DNA of 6,758 nt from JANQGH01 sp039177555 (GTDB lineage: Bacteria; Pseudomonadota; Alphaproteobacteria; DSM-16000; Inquilinaceae), in NCBI GenBank assembly GCA_039177555.1, contig JBCDFV010000097.1:1-6758 (forward strand). Reading direction: 5' to 3'. A model generated the notes under the pieces. It saw only the letters and a list, made by a program, of their open reading frames with translations. It searched no databases and was not told the origin of the DNA. This document shows positions 1 to 5,964 of this stretch, piece after piece; position 1 is the first letter of the stretch; the number at the start of each line of letters is the position of its first letter. The position numbers and the translations under genes were made by a program.

Positions 1-9
1 ATCGCCGTC

Positions 10-1695
10 TTGCCGACCAACCCGCAAAGCGCGGCCGAGGCCGTCCAGCCAAGCCTTGACCCCAGCGACCCCTATCAGCGGGAACGCCAGACCTTTCCGA
101 AGCTGACGCCGGAACAGATCGAGCGGGTGAGTGCCTATGGCGAGGAGCTGCAGTTGGGTCCCGGCACCGTGCTGTTTGAGCGCGGCGACCGCAGCGTCGA
201 CTTCTACCTGGTCATCGAGGGCAGTATCGAAATCTACGATCTCGATCATGCCGGCAATCCGCTGATTATCACCGTCCATGCCGACCAGCAGTTCACCGGT
301 GAACTGGACCTGTTCAACGATCGCAAGATCCTGGTCGGCGGTCGGACCGGTGGGGACAGCCGGATTGTCCGCGTCGACCGGCCTAGCTTTTACCGCATGA
401 TCGGCGCTGAGACCGATGTCGGCGAAACCATCATGCGCGCCTACATCCTGCGTCGCACGGCCTTCATCGTGCATGATCAGGCGGGCGTCACGCTCATCGG
501 ACAGGCCGGGTCCGGCGACATGCTGCGCATCCAGCGCTTTCTGCGTCGGAATGGCTACCCGGTCCGGGTGCTAGACCCCACCACGGCCGACGCCGCGCCG
601 GTGCTGGAGCGTTACGACATCGACCTTGACCAGCTACCGGCCGTGGTCGGCGCGGACGGCGCCGTTCTCGCCAACCCCTCGGTCCCCGCCTTGGCCGACG
701 CGCTGGGCCTGACCGAACAGATCGAGGACGGCCACATCTACGATCTGGCGGTCATCGGCGGAGGCCCGTCCGGCCTGTCGGCCGCGGTCTATGGCGCGTC
801 GGAGAACCTCGACACCGTGGTCATCGAGGGGGAAGCGCCCGGCGGCCAGGCGGGCACCAGTTCAAAGATCGAAAACTATCTGGGCTTTCCCACCGGCATC
901 TCCGGCCAGGCGCTCGCCGGTCGGGCCTGGATTCAGGGCCAGAAATTCGGCGCGAAGTTCGTTATCTCGCGCAGCGCCGCATCGCTCGATTGCGACAAGC
1001 GGCCCTTCGAGATCGCCTTGGAGGACGGCCAGACACTGGCCGCGCGGTCGGTCATCCTGGCGACCGGCGCCCGCTATCGCACGCTTGACGTGGACGACTA
1101 TCAGCGCTTCGAAGGGCAGGGCATCCATTACGCGGCGACGGCGTTGGAGGCCCAGCTTTGCGCCGGCGAAGAAGTCATTGTCGTGGGCGGCGGCAATTCG
1201 GCCGGCCAAGCGGCCGTTTTCATGTCGCGGCACGCCAGCCACGTTCATCTCCTTGTGCGCGGCGCCGGTCTTGCCGCCAGCATGTCGAACTATCTGGTCG
1301 AAAGGATCGACAATTCGGCGCTGATCACCCTGCACACAAGGACCGAGATCAGCGCCCTGCATGGTCAGCGTACGCTGGAACAGGTGACATGGCGGAACCG
1401 CGACAGCGGCGATGAACAAACGCGGCCCATGCGCAACGTCTTCGTGATGATCGGCGCCGTGCCCAACACGGACTGGCTGCACGACGGCGTCGCCTTGGAC
1501 GATCGTGGTTTCGTGCTGACCGGCCTCGATGTGAAGGACCACCGGCCGTCATCGCCGTTCACCACCTCAATAGAGGGCGTTTTTGCCGTCGGCGATGTCC
1601 GCTCCGGCTCGGTGAAGCGCGTCGCCTCAGGCGTCGGCGAGGGGTCCGTCTGTATTCAGTCCGTGCACCGGTTCCTGGCGGAAGGCGACGCCTGA
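10..1695 (+). CDS. Cyclic-nucleotide-binding domain / thioredoxin-reductase-like FAD oxidoreductase
   Basis: The predicted 561-residue protein is a cytosolic flavoprotein with three parts. Residues about 25-150 look like a cyclic-nucleotide-binding (CRP-like) beta-roll, with a phosphate-cassette-like FTGELDLFNDRK near 95-106. Residues about 158-235 resemble a glutaredoxin-fold domain (LIGQAGSGDMLR) without a CxxC. From 243 on it is a class II pyridine-nucleotide oxidoreductase: FAD site GGGPSG (250-255), GGQAGTSSKIENYLGFP region, NAD(P)H site GGGNSAG (393-399) and the C-terminal FAD motif VFAVGDVR (524-531). At the place of the CATC redox centre of thioredoxin reductase it reads AATA (375-378), so it should not reduce thioredoxin by the usual mechanism. 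Substrate and ligand are unknown. The TTG at 10 is the first start in the window; the frame is open to the left edge and no Shine-Dalgarno can be seen, so the true start may lie upstream. Family identity is firm; the start is not. Confidence 0.9.
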   Translation: MPTNPQSAAEAVQPSLDPSDPYQRERQTFPKLTPEQIERVSAYGEELQLGPGTVLFERGDRSVDFYLVIEGSIEIYDLDHAGNPLIITVHADQQFTGELDLFNDRKILVGGRTGGDSRIVRVDRPSFYRMIGAETDVGETIMRAYILRRTAFIVHDQAGVTLIGQAGSGDMLRIQRFLRRNGYPVRVLDPTTADAAPVLERYDIDLDQLPAVVGADGAVLANPSVPALADALGLTEQIEDGHIYDLAVIGGGPSGLSAAVYGASENLDTVVIEGEAPGGQAGTSSKIENYLGFPTGISGQALAGRAWIQGQKFGAKFVISRSAASLDCDKRPFEIALEDGQTLAARSVILATGARYRTLDVDDYQRFEGQGIHYAATALEAQLCAGEEVIVVGGGNSAGQAAVFMSRHASHVHLLVRGAGLAASMSNYLVERIDNSALITLHTRTEISALHGQRTLEQVTWRNRDSGDEQTRPMRNVFVMIGAVPNTDWLHDGVALDDRGFVLTGLDVKDHRPSSPFTTSIEGVFAVGDVRSGSVKRVASGVGEGSVCIQSVHRFLAEGDA

Positions 1696-1713
1696 ACGTT
1701 GCTCAGCGCCCTA

Positions 1714-2844
1714 TCAGCGCATGGCGAGGTCGTCGCGGTGGATCATCTCGTCTCGGCCGCGCCAGCCGAGTACCTGTTCGATCGCTGCACTGCGCTGGCC
1801 GAGTATCCGCCGCGCATCGTCGGCCGAGTAGGCGCATAAACCCTGTCCGATGACGGCGCCGTCGGCGGTTTGGACAGTGACCGGATCCCCCCGTTCGAAC
1901 CGTCCATTGACTGAGACCACACCGGCGGGCAGCAGGCTTTTGCCCCTGGCCAGGGCGGCGGCGGCACCCTCGTCGACCGTCAGTGCCCCGACCGGATGCA
2001 AGGCACCGCCAATCCAGGCCTTGCGGGCCGTCTTCGGTTCGGCCTTGGGCGTGAACCAGGTCGCGCGTGCGCCATTGGCCAGCGCCTCGATGGGATTGTT
2101 GTTGGTCCCCAGCGTGATCGCCATCCGGCAGCCCGCATCCATGGCCAGCCGGGCCGCCGCCAGCTTGGTCACCATGCCGCCGGACGAATAGCCGGGGCGC
2201 GCCTGTCCGGCCATGGCCTCGACCGAGGGCGTCATTTCGGTGACTTCGTCCAGATGGCGCGCCGTCGGATCGGTCTTGGGGTCGGCTGAATAAAGCCCGT
2301 CAATATCCGACAGAAGCACCAAGGCGTCGGCGCTGACCATCTGGGCTACCCGGGCCGCCAGCCGGTCGTTGTCGCCATAGCGGATCTCGGCCGTTGCCAC
2401 CGTATCGTTCTCGTTGATGACCGGGATCGCGCCCAGCCTCAGCAGCTGGTTCAGCGTCGCCCGCGCGTTCAGATGCCGGCGCCGGTCCTCCGTATCGCCC
2501 GGGCTCAACAGGATCTGGGCCACGGTAATGCCATGGCGCGCCAGCGTCTCCTCATAGGCGTGGGCGAGGCGGATCTGGCCGGTCGCCGCCGCCGCCTGCT
2601 TTTCCTCCAGCTTCAGCGGCCGCCCTTTGATCCGCTGCTGGCCCAAGCCCAGATGCTCGCGGCCGACGGCGATTGCGCCTGACGAGACGATCAGCACCTC
2701 GACACCGCGCCGGTGCAAGCCCGCCAGATCATCCGCAAGGCCGTCGAGCCAGCCGCGCCGGATCGTGCCGTCGGCCTCGTCGACCAGCAGCGTTGAGCCG
2801 ATTTTGACGACAAGACGCCGCGTTCGGTCCAGCGAGCCGCTCAT
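1714..2844 (-). CDS. proB: Glutamate 5-kinase (ProB)
   Basis: It phosphorylates L-glutamate with ATP to gamma-glutamyl phosphate, the first and feedback-controlled step of proline synthesis in the cytosol. The 376 residues match the full family length. The amino-acid-kinase domain (about 8-265) shows the N-terminal lysine motif VVKIGS (K14), SSGA (54-57), PVINENDTV (141-149), YGDNDRLAA (156-164), LLSDIDGLY (177-185) and GGMVTK (222-227). A C-terminal PUA domain (about 280-370) follows, as in the Escherichia coli type. The ATG overlaps the obgE stop as ATGA, and GAGG-type Shine-Dalgarno sequence lies inside the end of obgE, so translation is probably coupled to obgE. proA, the next enzyme, often follows proB in Proteobacteria, but here the next gene is a convergent oxidoreductase 18 bases away. 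No clear terminator is seen in that gap. Confidence 0.97.
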   Translation of the reverse strand: MSGSLDRTRRLVVKIGSTLLVDEADGTIRRGWLDGLADDLAGLHRRGVEVLIVSSGAIAVGREHLGLGQQRIKGRPLKLEEKQAAAATGQIRLAHAYEETLARHGITVAQILLSPGDTEDRRRHLNARATLNQLLRLGAIPVINENDTVATAEIRYGDNDRLAARVAQMVSADALVLLSDIDGLYSADPKTDPTARHLDEVTEMTPSVEAMAGQARPGYSSGGMVTKLAAARLAMDAGCRMAITLGTNNNPIEALANGARATWFTPKAEPKTARKAWIGGALHPVGALTVDEGAAAALARGKSLLPAGVVSVNGRFERGDPVTVQTADGAVIGQGLCAYSADDARRILGQRSAAIEQVLGWRGRDEMIHRDDLAMR

Positions 2845-3851
2845 GCCTCGACCTCTGCCGCCTTTGCGGCGTCGATGGCCTGGAACAGGGCGGCCAAGAC
2901 GGCATCGACACCCTTGCCACTGACCGACGATAGGGGCAGCACCGCTCCGCCGCAGGCGTCGCTGAGCGTCTTTAAGGCGTCCTTGCGCGCCTCGTCCGAC
3001 AGCGCGTCGACCTTCGTCAGCGCAACGATTTCCGGCTTGTCGGCGAGCCCATGGCCATAGGCGGCGAGCTCGTCCCGCACCGTCCTATAGGCGGCCGCCG
3101 GGTCTTCGCCGGTGCCGTCGATCAGATGCAAGAGAACGCGCGTGCGTTCCACATGGCCGAGAAAGCGATCGCCCAGCCCATGCCCCTCATGGGCGCCTTC
3201 GATCAGCCCCGGGATATCGGCCAGCACGCATTCCCGATCGCCCAGCCGCAGCACGCCCAGATTGGGGTGCAGCGTCGTGAAGGGATAGTCGGCAATCTTG
3301 GGCTTCGCCCGCGTCGTGCTGGCCAGAAAGGTCGACTTACCCGCATTGGGAAGGCCGACCAGCCCGGCATCCGCGATCAGTTTCAGCCGCAGCCAAACCC
3401 AGCCTTCCTGACCGGGCCAGCCCGGGTCGGACCGGCGCGGCGCGCGATTGGTCGAGGTCTTAAAGTGCGTGTTGCCGAAGCCGCCGTCGCCACCGGTCAG
3501 CAGCTTGATCCGCTGGCCGCGCTCGGTCAGGTCCGCCAGCAGCGTCTCGCCGTCTTCGTCCAGCACCTGCGTGCCGACGGGCACCTTCAAGACCGCGTCC
3601 TTGCCCCGGGCGCCGGTTCGATCCTTGCCCATGCCGTGTTGTCCACGGTCGGCCTTGAAATGCTGGTGGTAACGGAAGTCGATCAGCGTGTTCAGGCCCT
3701 CGACCGCCTCGACCCAGACGTCGCCACCCCGACCACCGTCACCGCCGTTGGGGCCGCCGAACTCGACATACTTCTCGCGCCGGAACGAGCTGCAGCCGTT
3801 GCCGCCATCGCCGCTCTTGATGAAGACCTTGGCCTGGTCCAGGAATTTCAT
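2841..3851 (-). CDS. obgE: Obg-family GTPase, 50S ribosome assembly factor
   Basis: This essential GTPase acts in late 50S subunit assembly and in the link between growth state and ribosome production. The 336 residues hold the glycine-rich Obg fold (1-158, with GGPNGGDGGRGGD at 32-44) and a G domain: P-loop GLPNAGKS (166-173), switch I FTTLHPNLG (191-199), DIPGLIEGA (212-220), TKVD (279-282, in place of NKxD) and SSVSGKG (308-314). The protein ends soon after the G domain, so it has no long C-terminal OCT extension. The start is supported by the conserved opening MKFLDQAKVFIKSGDGG and a GAGG about 10 bases upstream of the ATG. It follows the L27 gene after 94 bases that contain a hairpin terminator, so it may be expressed by read-through or from a weak promoter I cannot identify. 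Also named cgtA or obg. Confidence 0.97.
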   Translation of the reverse strand: MKFLDQAKVFIKSGDGGNGCSSFRREKYVEFGGPNGGDGGRGGDVWVEAVEGLNTLIDFRYHQHFKADRGQHGMGKDRTGARGKDAVLKVPVGTQVLDEDGETLLADLTERGQRIKLLTGGDGGFGNTHFKTSTNRAPRRSDPGWPGQEGWVWLRLKLIADAGLVGLPNAGKSTFLASTTRAKPKIADYPFTTLHPNLGVLRLGDRECVLADIPGLIEGAHEGHGLGDRFLGHVERTRVLLHLIDGTGEDPAAAYRTVRDELAAYGHGLADKPEIVALTKVDALSDEARKDALKTLSDACGGAVLPLSSVSGKGVDAVLAALFQAIDAAKAAEVEA

Positions 3852-3897
3852 CGCTCGTCAGCCTCGGCGCTGCGTTCTCCACGGTGGCCCAGAAATG

Positions 3898-3921
3898 CAA
3901 AGGGCGCCCGGTTGGGCGCCC
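3898..3921 (-). terminator. Hairpin terminator between rpmA and obgE
   Basis: Two perfectly complementary 8-base arms (GGGCGCCC at 3902-3909 and 3914-3921) enclose a 4-base loop. On the minus strand the hairpin is followed by TTTGCATTT, a weak U-tract. It begins 24 bases after the rpmA stop codon. The very GC-rich stem and poor U-tract suggest partial termination or a 3'-end stabiliser, which would keep the abundant ribosomal protein message separate from obgE-proB. Termination strength is inference. Confidence 0.65.
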
Positions 3922-3945
3922 CGCCATCTCGATGGACGCCGCGCG

Positions 3946-4212
3946 CTATTCGGCGGCGTCGGCCGGTGCGTCGACCGACACGGTGGTCCGGCCCGCGGCC
4001 TTCTTGAACGCCACCTGACCCTCGACCAGCGCAAACAGCGTGTGGTCCTTGCCGATCCCGACATTCTCGCCCGGATGAAACTTGGTGCCGCGCTGGCGCA
4101 CGATGATGTTGCCGGGGATGACCCGTTCGCCACCGAACTTCTTCACGCCCAGGCGGCGCCCAACGGAGTCGCGGCCATTGCGGGAGGAACCGCCTGCCTT
4201 CTTATGTGCCAT
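3946..4212 (-). CDS. rpmA: 50S ribosomal protein L27
   Basis: L27 is an 88-residue large-subunit protein whose N-terminal tail reaches towards the peptidyl-transferase centre. The sequence opens with the diagnostic MAHKKAGGSSRNGRDS and continues with LGVKKFGGERVIPGNIIVRQRGTK-type core segments and GKDHTLFAL (about 54-62), matching the family from end to end. There is no N-terminal extension of the kind that is cleaved off in Firmicutes, because the protein starts directly at MAHKK. A GAAGGA Shine-Dalgarno lies about 8 bases upstream of the ATG. It is 46 bases downstream of rplU and cotranscribed with it, the nearly universal bacterial arrangement. Confidence 0.98.
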   Translation of the reverse strand: MAHKKAGGSSRNGRDSVGRRLGVKKFGGERVIPGNIIVRQRGTKFHPGENVGIGKDHTLFALVEGQVAFKKAAGRTTVSVDAPADAAE

Positions 4213-4258
4213 ATCTCTCGTCCTTCACTTAAGCGCGTTTGGCGCTGTCGAACGCCGG

Positions 4259-4576
4259 TCAGGCGCCTGCCGCGATGCCGGTGATCTTCAACTGCGTCAG
4301 GTCCTGCCGGTGACCCTTCTTGCGGCGATAGTTCTTCCGGCGCTTCTTCTTGAACACGATGATCTTCGGCCCGCGGGTCTGATCGACCACTTCGGCCGTC
4401 ACCGAGGCACCGTCCAGCGTCGGCGTGCCGAAACGCACGTCGCTGCCGTCGCCAACCGCCAGCACATCGTCGATCTTCACCGTGTCACCGGCCTCGCCGG
4501 CCAGTCGGCCCACGGTGATGACATCGTCCTTGGCGACGCGGTATTGCCGCCCGCCCGTGCGAATGACTGCAAACAT
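4259..4576 (-). CDS. rplU: 50S ribosomal protein L21
   Basis: L21 is a large-subunit protein that binds 23S rRNA. I place the start at 4576, giving 105 residues, because conserved L21 begins MFAVIRTGGRQYRV; the frame stays open for 42 more codons up to a GTG at 4702, but that stretch is leader sequence with no family resemblance. The C-terminal signature KKKRRKNYRRKKGHRQ (about 74-89) is the rRNA-binding basic segment. The nearest Shine-Dalgarno-like sequence is AGGA only 2 bases before the ATG, with a GAGG further upstream, so initiation may be poor or dependent on leader structure. It is the first gene of the rplU-rpmA transcription unit, preceded by a strong promoter at 4722-4749 and a hairpin-containing leader. 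Confidence 0.97.
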   Translation of the reverse strand: MFAVIRTGGRQYRVAKDDVITVGRLAGEAGDTVKIDDVLAVGDGSDVRFGTPTLDGASVTAEVVDQTRGPKIIVFKKKRRKNYRRKKGHRQDLTQLKITGIAAGA

Positions 4577-4628
4577 CTTCCTAGTCCGGTCTACCTCAAG
4601 CATTTCGCCGGTCGCTTGGCCGCCGCTG

Positions 4629-4648
4629 ACGATCCTTAGGTCGATCGT
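4629..4648 (-). promoter_or_regulatory. Second leader hairpin upstream of rplU
   Basis: ACGATC and GATCGT (4629-4634 and 4643-4648) are perfect complements around an 8-base loop in the rplU leader. The same transcript segment (4648-4643) is also complementary to the 5' arm of the upstream terminator-like hairpin, because GGATCGTC occurs twice in the leader (4700-4693 and 4635-4628). The two structures are thus partly exclusive. A regulatory role is inference. Confidence 0.35.
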
Positions 4649-4671
4649 GCTGGCGCTGCGTCGGCGAAACC

Positions 4672-4700
4672 AAAAAAGGACCGGCCAAGACGGACGATCC
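4672..4700 (-). promoter_or_regulatory. Attenuator-like hairpin in the rplU leader
   Basis: On the minus-strand transcript GGATCG (4700-4695) pairs with CGGTCC (4683-4678), six pairs including one G-U, around an 11-base loop. It is followed at once by six U residues (4677-4672), the form of an intrinsic terminator, yet it lies upstream of the first gene and about 15 bases after the predicted transcription start. That suggests premature termination control or pausing in the L21 operon. The stem is short, so it may only cause a pause. Its function is inference. Confidence 0.4.
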
Positions 4701-4721
4701 ACAAAGCATCAAAGCGCGCGC

Positions 4722-4749
4722 ACTATACGGATCGCGCGGGCGCTGTCAA
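4722..4749 (-). promoter_or_regulatory. Promoter of rplU-rpmA
   Basis: Read on the minus strand, a perfect -35 TTGACA (4749-4744) is followed after 16 bases by a -10 TATAGT (4727-4722). This is the best housekeeping sigma-70-type match in the window and points at rplU. Transcription would begin near 4715, giving a leader of about 140 nt before the L21 start codon. The position is supported by sequence match only. Confidence 0.7.
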
Positions 4750-4913
4750 CGCTGCCCGTGCCTACACAGGGGCGTTGTCGGCATGGTCGGATATCGGTGT
4801 TCACCCGCCGCCGGACAAGAGGCACAGGCGCCTCGATCGCAGGCTATTCGAATGCTGGACCCCAAGCCCTGTTTTTTGGCCGACCATCGGAGCATGACCG
4901 GCAAAGCTCGGGC

Positions 4914-4942
4914 TTGCGAGCCGTCAGGCGTTTCGCTAAGTT
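4914..4942 (+). promoter_or_regulatory. Possible promoter of tRNA-Ser
   Basis: TTGCGA (4914-4919) and TAAGTT (4937-4942) are separated by 17 bases and face the tRNA, whose 5' end lies about 60 bases beyond the predicted start. The spacing is right and the -35 is fair, but the -10 is a weak match, so this is tentative. Confidence 0.3.
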
Positions 4943-5010
4943 CCCCGCCGCTTCGGCCCCCGACCCGCCGCCGAAGCCCGGGGCGTATCTCGATGCGGCC
5001 CCGGCAAGAC

Positions 5011-5100
<90 letters not shown>

Positions 5101-5164
5101 GAACGCATCTAAGCCCTTGATTGGCCTTAGAGTGCTGATATTCCATAGGTTTCCAGCTTCCAAC

Positions 5165-5186
5165 TGTTACACACCGGTGTTACACA
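5165..5186 (+). repeat. Two TGTTACACA direct repeats before the integrase
   Basis: TGTTACACA occurs at 5165-5173 and again at 5178-5186, separated by CCGG, with a 13-base period. The junction also forms the palindrome CACCGGTG (5172-5179). The pair ends just before the integrase start codon, a fitting place for an autorepressor operator or recombinase/excisionase arm sites. Which of these it is cannot be told from the sequence. Confidence 0.6.
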
Positions 5187-5192
5187 TGGAGC

Positions 5193-5552
5193 ATGGGAGA
5201 CATGGCAACTCATCCTCGGCTTAAGAAGCGCGGATCGGTCTATTACTTCCGGGCGAGGGTCCCCGTCGATCTCTTGGAGCACTACGCACCACGGAAAGAG
5301 ATCACTTTTTCGCTCCGTACAAGCGATCCTGGCAAGGCCCTCGAGAAGGTCCGCGTCGAAGCGGTAAAACTGGATCAAGAGTTTGCAGCTGCACGGCGCT
5401 GTGTGCACGAGCAACCAATCATAGAGATCAGTGATGTTGAGGCAGAGCGGCTTGGTGCCTTGGTGCTGCACAACCTGCTTAAGGAGGACGAGGAGAGCCG
5501 TGAACTGGCCCCGATTTCGACCGGACACGTTGGCTTAGGCAAGGAGGCTTAG
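5193..5552 (+). pseudogene. Truncated site-specific integrase, N-terminal fragment
   Basis: The first residues (RGSVYYFRARVPVDLLEHY, 13-31, then EITFSLRTSDPGKAL, 36-50) match the N-terminal domain of tyrosine-recombinase integrases carried by tRNA-targeting islands and prophages of Proteobacteria (DUF6538-like). Full-length relatives have several hundred residues and a C-terminal catalytic domain with R, H, R and Y; none of that is present. The native sequence stops at about codon 103 (5500), where I place the left end of an insertion sequence; the last 16 codons to the TAG at 5550-5552 are read from the insertion. The start may be ATG 5193 or, better, ATG 5202, which has GGAG 10 bases upstream and gives MATHPRLKKRGS. 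The segment is visibly richer in A and T than the genes to its left, consistent with acquired DNA. Catalytically it must be dead unless the rest is supplied elsewhere. Confidence 0.8.
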
Positions 5553-5574
5553 GGATATTCCTAGGCACAGGCTT
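5541..5574 (+). promoter_or_regulatory. Split ribosome binding site of OrfA with intervening hairpin
   Basis: A perfect AAGGAGG (5541-5547) lies 27 bases before the OrfA ATG at 5575, far too distant for direct use. The bases between include a hairpin, 5548-5554 paired with 5559-5565 (seven pairs, two of them G-U, loop ATAT). If it folds, only 9 unpaired bases remain between the Shine-Dalgarno and the ATG, the normal distance. An in-frame ATT at 5557, 9 bases after the AAGGAGG, is an alternative start. Confidence 0.45.
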
Positions 5575-5964
5575 ATGTCGGACGAGTATCAGCGCATAGA
5601 GATCATCACAGGTGCGGAGCGTCGGCGTCGCTGGACGGCGGATGAGAAGCTTCGGATTGTCGAGGAGACGTTGGAGGCGGGGGAGAGCGTGTCTGCCGTG
5701 GCGCGACGCCATGGCGTCGCGCCAAACCTGTTGTATCGTTGGCGCCGGTTGATGACCGAGGGCGGGGCGGTAGCGGTGCAAGCGGATGACGGCGTGACGG
5801 GCAATGGCGAGGTGCGCCGGCTGGAGGAGCGGGTGCGCGAACTGGAGCGCCAGCTTGGCCGCAAGACGCTTGAGGTTGAGATCCTCAAAGAGGCCATCGC
5901 CAAGTCACGGGCAAAAAAACCGACCTTGCTTGCGCGGTCGCGGCCGACGGACGGTTCCCGGTGA
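5575..5964 (+). CDS. IS3-family transposase OrfA
   Basis: The 129-residue protein is the DNA-binding first frame of an IS2-like transposase. A basic start (ERRRRW, 15-20) leads into a helix-turn-helix (about 21-60, with AVARRHGVAPNLLYRWRR at 41-58), then a leucine-zipper-like coiled coil (about 80-109, RVRELERQLGRKTLEVEILKEAI) used for oligomerisation. OrfA alone usually acts as a regulator; fused to OrfB by frameshift it forms the active transposase. The shift signal A7 (5913-5919) is in register at codons 114-115, so the last 14 residues of this frame are specific to unshifted OrfA. The stop TGA overlaps a GTG of the next frame. The ATG at 5575 has only a weak adjacent AGG; see the split ribosome binding site upstream. 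Intact as far as seen. Confidence 0.93.
   Translation: MSDEYQRIEIITGAERRRRWTADEKLRIVEETLEAGESVSAVARRHGVAPNLLYRWRRLMTEGGAVAVQADDGVTGNGEVRRLEERVRELERQLGRKTLEVEILKEAIAKSRAKKPTLLARSRPTDGSR
5913..5919 (+). promoter_or_regulatory. A7 slippery site for -1 ribosomal frameshift
   Basis: Seven A residues are read in the OrfA frame as GCA AAA AAA CCG, the A_AAA_AAA register needed for tandem -1 slippage of two lysine tRNAs. After the shift the next codon is ACC at 5919 and the frame runs open through TDLACAVAADGRFP into OrfB. Weak hairpins follow (CGACC 5921-5925 with GGTCG 5936-5940; GTCG 5937-5940 with CGAC 5945-5948). Such a signal is standard for IS3-family elements. Confidence 0.8.

Larger units (their letters stand above)
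4577..5010. other. Non-coding divergent region between rplU and tRNA-Ser
   Basis: This stretch of 434 bases holds no gene I can support. Its left part (4577 to about 4715) is the transcribed leader of rplU, with two hairpins. The rplU promoter sits at 4722-4749. The remainder, 4750-5010, leads rightward to the tRNA and includes a possible tRNA promoter at 4914-4942. Open frames crossing the right part are translations through the tRNA on one strand or the other and have no family resemblance. Confidence 0.7.

Noticed and set aside
862..1542. A 226-codon minus-strand frame inside the oxidoreductase
   Set aside because: The plus strand carries the FAD and NAD(P)H motifs over the same bases; no domain is seen on the minus strand.
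1704..1720. CAGCGC repeated in the oxidoreductase-proB gap as a possible terminator
   Set aside because: The copies are direct, not inverted, and no U-tract follows on either strand.
3051..4007. A 318-codon plus-strand frame opposite obgE
   Set aside because: It is complementary to obgE, which has all GTPase motifs; the residues are low-complexity, shadow-like sequence.
4577..4702. Upstream in-frame extension of rplU to a GTG at 4702
   Set aside because: L21 proteins start at MFAVIRTGG; the extension overlaps the terminator-like hairpin, lacks a ribosome binding site and has no family resemblance.
4860..4885. T6 run at 4871-4876 as a rightward terminator before the tRNA
   Set aside because: Only a 4-base stem (CCAA with TTGG) with a long loop can be drawn, and the T run lies inside it instead of after it.
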